Source: JBARCX01 sp049794535 (lineage in GTDB: Bacteria > Pseudomonadota > Gammaproteobacteria > Xanthomonadales > Rhodanobacteraceae). Taken from it: a stretch of DNA of 5,375 nt. Shown one piece after another: positions 1 through 5,348 of the stretch. The DNA lies in assembly GCA_049794535.1 (NCBI GenBank), contig JBARCX010000189.1, forward strand, positions 1 to 5,375, written 5' to 3'. Below the pieces are notes generated by a model, which saw only the letters and a list, made by a program, of their open reading frames with translations, did not search any database and was not told the DNA's origin. Position 1 is the stretch's first letter. Every line of letters begins with the position of its first letter. Position numbers and translations under genes: made by a program.

Positions 1-90
1 GTGTTAGGTGTCACCGAGTCGAGGGTATGCCAGATCCACGGCCAGTCGCTGATCCGGTTACGCGCGCGGATGACCGATTGGCGCAAGTAG
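1..90 (+). CDS. fliA: RNA polymerase sigma-28 factor FliA, C-terminal fragment (5' truncated by window)
   Basis: Frame 1 is open from the first base to the TAG at 88-90 and encodes 29 residues. They include LGVTESRVCQIHGQ followed by a basic end, LIRLRARMTDWRK. This is the recognition helix of sigma region 4.2 (helix-turn-helix contacting the -35 box) as found at the C-terminus of FliA, the flagellar class III sigma factor. The family knowledge is that FliA drives late flagellar and chemotaxis genes and is held by the anti-sigma factor FlgM. The gene lies directly before cheY, the usual place in polar-flagellum clusters of Gammaproteobacteria. Only the end is visible, so nothing can be said about regions 2 and 3 or the start. 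The identification rests on a short but characteristic stretch plus its neighbours. Confidence 0.88.
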   Translation: MLGVTESRVCQIHGQSLIRLRARMTDWRK

Positions 91-201
91 CGAGAAACAA
101 TCGAGAAACGAGTTAAGAGGAGTGAGAAACGAGTAAGAGCCGTCGAGCTTCCCGGGACCGTCCCACTCTTTTCTCACTCCTTTTCACTCGTTTCTCACCT
201 C
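91..201. repeat. Cluster of four gagaaacgagt-type half-sites between fliA and cheY
   Basis: The gap between the fliA stop and the cheY ribosome site is built mostly from one repeated word. Forward copies are cgagaaac (91-98), gagaaacgagttaagag (103-119) and gagaaacgagtaagag (124-139). Inverted copies are actcttttctcactcc (165-180) and actcgtttctcac (186-198). The arm 122-134 is a perfect 13-base inverted match to 186-198, and 119-134 matches 165-180 inverted at 15 of 16 bases. The purine-rich strand switches to pyrimidine-rich around a CCCGGG at 151-156. No open frame of interest is present. I recall similar purine-rich gagaaacgag runs between genes in Xanthomonadales, so a lineage-specific dispersed repeat is the simplest explanation. 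A role as terminator or attenuator between fliA and cheY is also possible. Confidence 0.8.
119..198 (+). promoter_or_regulatory. cheY: Possible alternative stem-loops in the cheY leader
   Basis: The forward arm at 119-134 can pair with either of two downstream partners: 165-180 (one mismatch, 30-base loop) or 186-198 (13 perfect pairs, 51-base loop). A third arm at 103-113 can also pair with 186-196. These pairings are mutually exclusive, and the last ends 5 bases before the GGAG ribosome site of cheY. A small ggga/tccc hairpin (154-157 with 161-164) lies in the loop. If this region is transcribed, the folds could reduce read-through from fliA or affect cheY translation. That function is inference; only the complementarity is seen. 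No classical U-tract follows any arm. Confidence 0.35.
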
Positions 202-202
202 T

Positions 203-206
203 GGAG
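203..206 (+). promoter_or_regulatory. cheY: Ribosome binding site that selects the TTG start of cheY
   Basis: GGAG at 203-206 lies 7 bases before the TTG at 214, which is a normal spacing. The in-frame ATG at 226 would be 19 bases away, too far for this site. This favours TTG initiation, giving an N-terminus MDKNMKILVVDD, which is also close in length to enterobacterial CheY. Confidence 0.7.
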
Positions 207-213
207 ACGTTGT

Positions 214-621
214 TTGGACAAGAACATGAAAATCCTGGTGGTGGACGACTTTTCCACCATGCGGCGCATCGTGCGCAACCTGCTGGTCGAGCTGGGTTTC
301 AGCAATACGCTGATCCAGGAAGCCGACGATGGCGAGAATGCGATGACCATGCTGCGCAGCCAGTCGTTCGACATGGTCGTCACCGACTGGAACATGCCGA
401 ACATGACCGGCATCGACCTGCTGCGTGCGATCCGCGCCGAGCCGAACCTGAAGGCGATGCCGGTGCTGATGGTCACCGCCGAAAACAACCGTGACCAGAT
501 CATTGCGGCTGCTCAGGCCGGTGTGAATGGCTACATCGTCAAACCCTTCACTGCGATCACGCTGAAGGAAAAACTGGACAAGATCTTCGAGCGGCTCGCC
601 GCACAAGGAGCGACCGCATGA
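214..621 (+). CDS. cheY: Chemotaxis response regulator CheY
   Basis: A 135-residue single receiver domain with no output domain. After phosphotransfer from CheA it binds FliM at the flagellar switch and changes rotation. All the key residues are present: the acidic pair Asp11/Asp12 in VVDDFSTMRR, the phospho-acceptor Asp58 in VTDWNMPNMTG, Thr88 in MVTAEN, the aromatic switch Tyr107 in GYIVKPF, and Lys110. Each is one residue later than in E. coli CheY. The VVDDFSTMRRIVRNLL stretch is typical of flagellar CheY rather than of other receivers. The start is TTG at 214, chosen from the ribosome site at 203-206; an ATG at residue 5 (226) is the alternative. The stop overlaps the cheZ start by 4 bases (ATGA), which indicates coupled translation with its phosphatase. 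Confidence 0.97.
   Translation: MDKNMKILVVDDFSTMRRIVRNLLVELGFSNTLIQEADDGENAMTMLRSQSFDMVVTDWNMPNMTGIDLLRAIRAEPNLKAMPVLMVTAENNRDQIIAAAQAGVNGYIVKPFTAITLKEKLDKIFERLAAQGATA
605..610 (+). promoter_or_regulatory. cheZ: Strong ribosome binding site of cheZ inside the cheY 3' end
   Basis: AAGGAG at 605-610 is a near-consensus Shine-Dalgarno 7 bases before the ATG at 618. It lies within the last codons of cheY. It supports the overlapping start over the later in-frame ATG at 630. Confidence 0.8.
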
Positions 622-1289
622 GTGCCACCATGTCTCCCCTGATCGGTGGCGAAATGCCGCTGGAGCTGCAGGAACTGTTGCACAGCTCGGACGGTGCCGC
701 TTTCGAGCAGGCACTGGATGTGATGGTGCGTCAGCGCGAACAGCATCTGTTCCGCGCGCTGGGTCTGCTGGCGCGTGATCTGCACGCCGCCGTGCGTCGC
801 CTCGGTACGGATCTGGCACAGGAAGGCGTGCCAGGCAGCGTGGCCGATGCGCGTCAGCATCTGCAGGATGTGCTGGAGATGAGCTCCAAGGCAGCCCATC
901 GCAGCATCGACTTTGCCGAGCGCATGCGTCCGTTGGCCGAATCACTGGAGCTGAGTGCGGGCGTGGTGTTGGCACATGCTGAAGACAAGCATGCGCAAGA
1001 CAAAGAGGCTCAAGAGCAGGATACCGCCGTGGTGCTTGCGAACCAGGCCAACAGCTTTGCCAATCAGTGCCGCGATGGCCTGGCCGATATGGTGCTGGCG
1101 CAGTCTTGGCAGGATCTGTCCGGCCAGCGCATCAAGAAAGTGGTCAACTTCATCGGTAGCGTGGAATCGTCGCTACTGGAGCTGGTACGTCTCACCGGTG
1201 CATTGGCTGGCGGTGAAGCACCGGTCGCCGCGGCTAAGGTGACGAGCCAGGATGAAGCCGATCGCTTGCTCAGCGAATTTGGTTTCTGA
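618..1289 (+). CDS. cheZ: CheY-P phosphatase CheZ
   Basis: A 223-residue protein, slightly longer than the 214 residues of E. coli CheZ. CheZ is a dimer with a long four-helix bundle that dephosphorylates CheY-P. The catalytic segment is visible as SWQDLSGQRIKKVVNFI. Asp166 and Gln170 correspond to the E. coli Asp143/Gln147 pair that positions the attacking water. The bulk of the chain is helical, with a charged Glu/Asp/Lys/Gln stretch (about residues 121-137) near the expected hairpin tip. The last residues, QDEADRLLSEFGF, match the family's C-terminal CheY-tethering helix (E. coli ends DDLLDSLGF). Between them, about residues 190-209, is an Ala/Val-rich flexible linker. The start at 618 has a good ribosome site and overlaps cheY. 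The stop is 2 bases before cheA. Nothing looks broken. Confidence 0.95.
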   Translation: MSATMSPLIGGEMPLELQELLHSSDGAAFEQALDVMVRQREQHLFRALGLLARDLHAAVRRLGTDLAQEGVPGSVADARQHLQDVLEMSSKAAHRSIDFAERMRPLAESLELSAGVVLAHAEDKHAQDKEAQEQDTAVVLANQANSFANQCRDGLADMVLAQSWQDLSGQRIKKVVNFIGSVESSLLELVRLTGALAGGEAPVAAAKVTSQDEADRLLSEFGF

Positions 1290-1291
1290 GT

Positions 1292-3271
1292 ATGGATCCG
1301 TCGCTGGACAGCGAGCTGCGTGACGACTTCCTGGTCGAGGCCGGGGAGTTGGTCCAGCGTTTGGGTGAGCAGTTGGTCGCGCTGGAGGAATCCCCGCGCG
1401 ATGCCGAGCTGCTCAACGCGGTGTTCCGTGCCTTTCATACGGTGAAGGGTGGCGCGGGTTTCTTGGCGTTAGAGCCGATGGTGCAGATGTGCCATAACGC
1501 CGAAGATCTGCTCAACGAGGCACGTAACGGTGCGTTTGTGCTCGTGCCCAAGCAGATGGATGCGTTGCTCGAAGCGCTCGATCTGCTCAACGTGATGATG
1601 GCGGCACTCGGCGACGGCACGGCGATGCCGTACGCGCCGCAGGATCTGTTGCGGCGTTTGCAACCACCGGGCAGTGCACCGGTGGCAGCGCCGACGCCCA
1701 CTGTTGCGGTGAGCGAGGGCGGCAGCATCGACGACAGCGAATTCGAAGCGCTGCTCGACAATCTTTATGGCCAAGGTGGTGCGCCCGGTGCCGTCGCAAC
1801 ACCCGCTGCCGGTGGCGCCATCGATGACAGCGAGTTCGAAGCGTTGCTCGACACGCTGTATGGACGTGGCGGTGCACCCGGCGCTGCTGCCGAAACATCG
1901 ACACCGGTAGCGTCAACAAAAGCTGGCGCCCTTGCAGACGACGAGTTTGAGGCGTTGCTGGATAGCTTGCATGGCAAGGGTGGTCTTCCTGGTGCAGCGT
2001 CAACCGCTGCGCCAGCTCTGACGGTGGTACCCGTCACGCCTGCTACTCCAGCGGCGACACCTGCGGCAGCGACGCCTGCACGTTCGGCACCAGCAGCGGA
2101 AAACACCGTGCGCGTGGATACGGCGCGGCTGGATGCCTTGGTCAATCGCGCCGGCGAGCTGGTGCTGGTGCGGAATCGTTTACTCAGTCTTGCCGCACGT
2201 AGCGGTGATGAATCACTGGCCGTCGCTGCGGGCGATCTCGATCGTGTTGCTGACGAACTGCAGGGCGCCGTACTCGGTATGCGCATGCAGCCGGTAGGCC
2301 GATTGTTCCAACGCTTTCCGCGCATCGTGCGCGATCTCGCTCGCCAACTCGGCAAGGAGATCGAACTGGTGCAGGAAGGCGAGGACACCGATCTGGATCG
2401 CGGCCTGGTGGAAGCATTGGCCGATCCGCTGATCCATTTGCTGCGCAATGCGGTGGATCACGGATTGGAGTCGCCGGACGAGCGCGAGCGCGCGGGTAAG
2501 TCACGCAAAGGTCACGTGCGCTTGTCTGCCAGCCAGCGCGGCGAGCGCATTGTGATCGTGGTGGCCGATAACGGTCGCGGCATGAATCCCGAGGTACTCA
2601 AGCGTAAGGCGGTGGAAAAGGGCGTCATCGACGAAGCCCAAGCCGCACGTCTCACCGAGACCGAATGCCTGGAATTGATCTTCCGCCCAGGCTTCAGTAC
2701 GGCCGCCACGATCTCCGACATTTCCGGTCGTGGTGTCGGCATGGATGTGGTGAAAACCCGCGTCGCCGAATTGGGCGGCACGTTGCAGGTGCGTTCCAAG
2801 CTGGGGCAGGGCAGTGAGCTTGAACTGACCGTGCCGCTGACGTTGGCGATTCTGCGCGTGCTGATGGTGCGTGTGGGCGAGCACCTGTTCGCGTTGCCAC
2901 TGGGCAATGTCGATGAAGTCTTCGAATTGAACGAAGGACAGGACTGCTTGCTCGACGGTCGCCTGGTTGCCGCACATCGCGGACGTGCATTGCCGTTGGG
3001 TGATCTTTCTGGCTGGGCTGGCATCACGCAAGCGCCGGGGCGCCATGTGGTGGTACTGCATGTCGGCCATCTGCACTTCGGTTGTTTGGTGCACAGCGTG
3101 CTGGGGCGCGAGGACGTGATGGTCAAACCGCTGGGGCCGTTGTTCGATGGTGTGGCTGGCGTGGCTGGCGCAACCGTCACCGGCGACGGGCGTCTGGCAT
3201 TGGTATTGGATCTGGCTGGTCTCGCCAGTGATGGCGGCCATTTGTTACCGACTTTACGAGCAACTGCCTAA
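1292..3271 (+). CDS. cheA: Chemotaxis histidine kinase CheA with triplicated linker motif and no clear P2 domain
   Basis: A 659-residue cytoplasmic kinase that couples receptors to CheY. P1 (about 1-105) has the phosphorylated His49 in FRAFHTVKGGAGF. Residues about 125-269 form an Ala/Pro/Thr-rich linker with three copies of an acidic motif (residues 146-167, 177-198, 214-235). I see no globular CheY-docking P2 there. P3, the dimerisation helices, starts at about 271 (NTVRVDTARLDALVNRAGEL). P4, the ATPase, has the N box (Asn386 and His390 in LLRNAVDHG), the G1 box DNGRGM (426-431), the F box RPGFST (465-470) and the G2 box GRGVGMD (479-485). P5, the CheW-like domain, runs from about 520 to 650. 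All catalytic residues are intact. The ATG is 2 bases after the cheZ stop with no clear Shine-Dalgarno, so translation is probably coupled. The gene ends 1 base before motC, with no cheB between them. Confidence 0.96.
   Translation: MDPSLDSELRDDFLVEAGELVQRLGEQLVALEESPRDAELLNAVFRAFHTVKGGAGFLALEPMVQMCHNAEDLLNEARNGAFVLVPKQMDALLEALDLLNVMMAALGDGTAMPYAPQDLLRRLQPPGSAPVAAPTPTVAVSEGGSIDDSEFEALLDNLYGQGGAPGAVATPAAGGAIDDSEFEALLDTLYGRGGAPGAAAETSTPVASTKAGALADDEFEALLDSLHGKGGLPGAASTAAPALTVVPVTPATPAATPAAATPARSAPAAENTVRVDTARLDALVNRAGELVLVRNRLLSLAARSGDESLAVAAGDLDRVADELQGAVLGMRMQPVGRLFQRFPRIVRDLARQLGKEIELVQEGEDTDLDRGLVEALADPLIHLLRNAVDHGLESPDERERAGKSRKGHVRLSASQRGERIVIVVADNGRGMNPEVLKRKAVEKGVIDEAQAARLTETECLELIFRPGFSTAATISDISGRGVGMDVVKTRVAELGGTLQVRSKLGQGSELELTVPLTLAILRVLMVRVGEHLFALPLGNVDEVFELNEGQDCLLDGRLVAAHRGRALPLGDLSGWAGITQAPGRHVVVLHVGHLHFGCLVHSVLGREDVMVKPLGPLFDGVAGVAGATVTGDGRLALVLDLAGLASDGGHLLPTLRATA
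1727..1996 (+). repeat. cheA: Three in-frame copies of a DDxEFEALLD motif in the CheA P1-P3 linker
   Basis: Copies lie at 1727-1792, 1820-1885 and 1931-1996, each 22 codons, separated by Ala/Pro/Thr-rich spacers (starts 31 and 37 residues apart). The core is I-D-D-S-EFEALLD-N/T-LYG-x-GGAPGA in copies 1 and 2, and L-A-D-D-EFEALLD-S-LHGKGGLPGA in copy 3. Copies 1 and 2 differ in 11 of 22 codons, but 9 of those changes are synonymous. Only N to T and Q to R alter the protein. The motif could form a short amphipathic helix with Phe, Leu-Leu and Leu on one side. Its function is not known from the sequence. Docking of CheY, or of an array-localisation protein, are the two likely options. Confidence 0.9.
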
Positions 3272-3272
3272 C

Positions 3273-4013
3273 ATGGATCTGGTTAGTCTTATCGGGACGA
3301 TCCTGGCCTTCGTGGTCATTATCGTCGGCACTATTCTCAAAGGGTCCACCGTCGGTGCGCTGTGGAACCCGGCTGCGTTCGTCATCGTGTTTCTGGGTAC
3401 CTTGGCTGCGGTGATGGTGCAGAACCAGGGGCGTGTGTTGAAGCACGCCGTCAGCATGACCAAGTTGATCTACAAGCCACCGCGCCATCAACCCGAAGAT
3501 CTGGTGAGTCGAGTGGTGGGCTGGAGCGAAATCTCTCGCCGTCAGGGCTTGCTCGGATTGGAGCCGCAGATCGAGGCGGAGTCCGACGCTTTCATACGCA
3601 AGGGTCTGCAACTGCTAGTAGATGGTAGCGAGCCGGAATCGATCCGCAGCGTGCTGGAAGTGGAGCTGGATACGCGCGAGCAGATCGATCTGGCAGGCGC
3701 CAAAGTATTCGAGAATGCCGGCATCTATTCGCCCACGCTGGGCATCATCGGTGCGGTGATGGGCCTGATGGCGGTGATGCAGAATCTGGCGGACCCAAGC
3801 AAGCTGGGGCACGGCATCGCCGCGGCTTTCGTCGCGACGATCTATGGCGTTGCACTGGCCAACTTGTTGATGTTGCCGATGTCGGCGCGCTTGAAAGGGC
3901 TGGTCGGCAAGCAGAGCCGCATGCGTGAAATTCTGATCGAGGGCTTGGTGTCGATTGCGCAAGGAGACAATCCACGCCAGATCGAATCGAAGTTGCAGGG
4001 TTATCTGTCATGA
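3273..4013 (+). CDS. motC: Flagellar stator subunit MotC (MotA family)
   Basis: A 246-residue inner-membrane protein of the MotA/TolQ/ExbB family, which with MotD forms the ion channel and torque unit around the motor. Four hydrophobic segments are visible: about 2-22 and 27-47, then about 148-170 (YSPTLGIIGAVMGL) and 181-204 (AAFVATIYGVALANLLMLP). A large cytoplasmic loop lies between the second and third. The two conserved prolines are Pro154 and Pro202, matching E. coli Pro173 and Pro222. The loop motif SRRQGLLGLE (Arg90, Glu97) holds the charges that contact FliG. The length fits the shorter MotC/PomA-like group rather than the about 295-residue E. coli MotA. The ATG at 3273 gives the normal N-terminus MDLVSLIG. 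The frame is open further upstream to 3147, but that would add cheA-overlapping sequence. No clear ribosome site is seen; coupling to cheA is likely. Symbol motC is by position; motA or pomA are alternative names. Confidence 0.93.
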   Translation: MDLVSLIGTILAFVVIIVGTILKGSTVGALWNPAAFVIVFLGTLAAVMVQNQGRVLKHAVSMTKLIYKPPRHQPEDLVSRVVGWSEISRRQGLLGLEPQIEAESDAFIRKGLQLLVDGSEPESIRSVLEVELDTREQIDLAGAKVFENAGIYSPTLGIIGAVMGLMAVMQNLADPSKLGHGIAAAFVATIYGVALANLLMLPMSARLKGLVGKQSRMREILIEGLVSIAQGDNPRQIESKLQGYLS

Positions 4014-5176
4014 GGCGCAAACATCACGAAGATCACGTAAATCATGAAGCGTGGGCGATTCCCTACGCGGATTTGATGACGTTGTTGTTGGCTTTCTTCG
4101 TGGTGATGTACGCGGTCTCGGTGGTGAACGAGGGCAAATACCGGGTGATGTCGCAGTCGATCATCGAGGCGTTCAACGGTACCAGCCGGAGCCTGAGCCC
4201 CGTACACAGCAGCGACGTGACGCCACCGGCTCCGGTGCCGGCGGATAAGAAGAGCACGCAGACACAGACTACGATCGTGCCGCGTGTAGTGTTGCCGCTG
4301 CCGACGCGCAGCGTCCTCGCCTCGGATGCATCCAAGGTGGGGCCGGCAAGCAAGACAACCGCGGACAGCAAGACGACTGAGAAAGAGGAGCTTGCTCAGA
4401 ATCGGCTGGACCAGATCCGCGATCAGGTGCAGCACGCATTGCAGCCGTTGATCGACAAAAAGCTGGTGGTGGTACGTCGTACTCCGAGCTGGCTGGAGAT
4501 CGAGATCCGCACCGATATTCTGTTTCCCAGTGGCGTCGCACGCTTGTCGGCGCCGGCGGATGACGTGCTCAATCATCTGGCGGACATTCTTTCGCCGTTC
4601 CCGAACCCTCTGCGGGTTGAGGGTTACACGGACGATGTGCCGATCAATACAGCCGTCTATCCATCCAATTGGGAGTTGTCGGCAGCACGCGCAGCCAGTG
4701 TGGCGCGTTTGTTCTCCGAGCATGGTGTGGATCCGAACCGCCTTGGCATCATTGGTTGGGGCGAATATCGGCCAGAAGCTGCTAATGACAGCACCGATGG
4801 CCGCAATCGCAACCGACGTGTATTGGTCGTGGTGCTGAGTGATCACAATGCACCCAGCCGGTTCTATAGCGACGCCGATCGTGTCGGTCAGCTTGCGGAA
4901 AACAGTTCGGATGGAAAGAGTCCTGTCGAAAGCAACCTGGCAGCGCCATCGCCGACAACAGCATCGCCTACGACGACGCTGCCTGCAGCACCGGTACCTG
5001 TGATTCCAGCCACGGTGTTGTTGCCCATGAGCACTGGCCAGGCTCCTACTGATGCACAGCAGTCACCGGTAACGGGGCATGCCACCGTTGTTGGCACGAT
5101 CGAGAGCGGTGTCATCGAGAATAAGAGCGCGCCGGTTACTTCGGCTTTAGCGGTGGCGCCGGATGGTCGGGGTTGA
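4010..5176 (+). CDS. motD: Flagellar stator subunit MotD (MotB family) with long C-terminal tail
   Basis: A 388-residue protein. It has a short charged, His-rich cytoplasmic N-terminus (MRRKHHEDHVNHE) and one transmembrane helix at about 19-41. Asp21 in PYADLMTLLLAFF is the ion-carrying residue (E. coli MotB Asp32). Then comes a Ser/Thr/Pro/Lys-rich periplasmic linker (about 55-130), followed by an OmpA-like peptidoglycan-binding domain (about 140-278). The domain contains IEIRTDILFPSG, EGYTDDVPI (204-212, Asp208) and NWELSAARA (220-228, Arg227), so the anchor site is intact. The last about 110 residues are Ala/Pro/Thr/Ser-rich with no domain I recognise. Pseudomonas MotD proteins are, from memory, roughly 100 residues shorter, so the tail looks like an extension. 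The start overlaps the motC stop (ATGA), with AGGG at 3997-4000 as a modest ribosome site. It pairs with MotC to form the stator. Confidence 0.94.
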   Translation: MRRKHHEDHVNHEAWAIPYADLMTLLLAFFVVMYAVSVVNEGKYRVMSQSIIEAFNGTSRSLSPVHSSDVTPPAPVPADKKSTQTQTTIVPRVVLPLPTRSVLASDASKVGPASKTTADSKTTEKEELAQNRLDQIRDQVQHALQPLIDKKLVVVRRTPSWLEIEIRTDILFPSGVARLSAPADDVLNHLADILSPFPNPLRVEGYTDDVPINTAVYPSNWELSAARAASVARLFSEHGVDPNRLGIIGWGEYRPEAANDSTDGRNRNRRVLVVVLSDHNAPSRFYSDADRVGQLAENSSDGKSPVESNLAAPSPTTASPTTTLPAAPVPVIPATVLLPMSTGQAPTDAQQSPVTGHATVVGTIESGVIENKSAPVTSALAVAPDGRG

Positions 5177-5184
5177 GATATAAG

Positions 5185-5213
5185 CGCGTTCCCGCAAATT
5201 TCGCGGTAACGCG
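5185..5213 (+). terminator. Hairpin 9 bases after motD, possible operon terminator
   Basis: The arms cgcgttcccgc (5185-5195) and gcggtaacgcg (5203-5213) pair at 10 of 11 positions around a 7-base loop, aaatttc. The stem is GC-rich and begins 8 bases past the motD stop. The following bases (tctacctcgctcg) are pyrimidine-rich but lack a run of T, so a classical Rho-independent terminator is not certain. The hairpin could instead stabilise the 3' end of the mRNA. Confidence 0.45.
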
Positions 5214-5224
5214 TCTACCTCGCT

Positions 5225-5256
5225 CGTCATTCCTACGTAGGCAGGAATCCAGTGGC
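5225..5256 (+). repeat. REP-like palindromic repeat, left copy
   Basis: The unit reads cgtcattcct then acgtaggcaggaatccagtg and ends in gc. It contains the perfect 10-base palindrome cctacgtagg (5232-5241), and outer arms attcct/aggaat (5229-5234 with 5243-5248). This layout (cgtcattcc ... ggaatccag) is a widespread non-coding repeat family in Proteobacteria, including Xanthomonadales, and often occurs as facing pairs. The second, inverted copy is at 5349-5375. Confidence 0.8.
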
Positions 5257-5348
5257 GGCATGGCTTGGTTGTCGCGTGATCGTTTGCTGATCTGGCCTCA
5301 ATTCCTTAGAGAAGCGCTTGTAACGATATTGCTTGCTCGGACGGTGAT
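5257..5348. other. Spacer between the two REP-like repeats
   Basis: Ninety-two bases of non-coding sequence between the facing repeats. I see no gene, tRNA or promoter that I can support. The only local feature is an 8-base palindrome, aagcgctt, at 5313-5320. The spacer and both repeats together could be one small mobile or BIME-type unit. Confidence 0.5.

Noticed and set aside
91..201. CRISPR array from the repeated gagaaacgagt words
   Set aside because: The repeats are short, unevenly spaced, with no spacers of constant length, and half of them are inverted.
91..213. Sigma-28 promoter (TAAA-N15-GCCGATAA-like) before cheY
   Set aside because: I could not find a matching pair of boxes at proper spacing. 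taagagccgtcgag at 134-147 is only superficially similar.
184..975. Long antisense open frame (263 codons, - strand) over cheY and cheZ
   Set aside because: It is the mirror of highly conserved cheY/cheZ coding sequence in GC-rich DNA. Its product is Arg/His/Pro-rich with no family features and it has no supporting ribosome site.
2016..2098. Possible frameshift or foreign insert in the Ala/Pro/Thr-rich part of cheA
   Set aside because: The frame is continuous, P3 resumes in frame, and such linkers are normal between CheA domains.
3147..3272. Upstream extension of motC into cheA
   Set aside because: The added 42 residues would overlap the conserved cheA P5 end and do not look like a MotA-family N-terminus. 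MDLVSLIG at 3273 matches the family start and leaves the normal 246-residue length.
4001..4846. Antisense open frame of 281 codons over motD, and similar ones over cheA (1765-2448, 2501-3241)
   Set aside because: They lie opposite intact conserved genes, have compositions typical of shadow frames (Arg/His/Gln- or Ser/Arg/Pro-rich), and show no recognisable domain.
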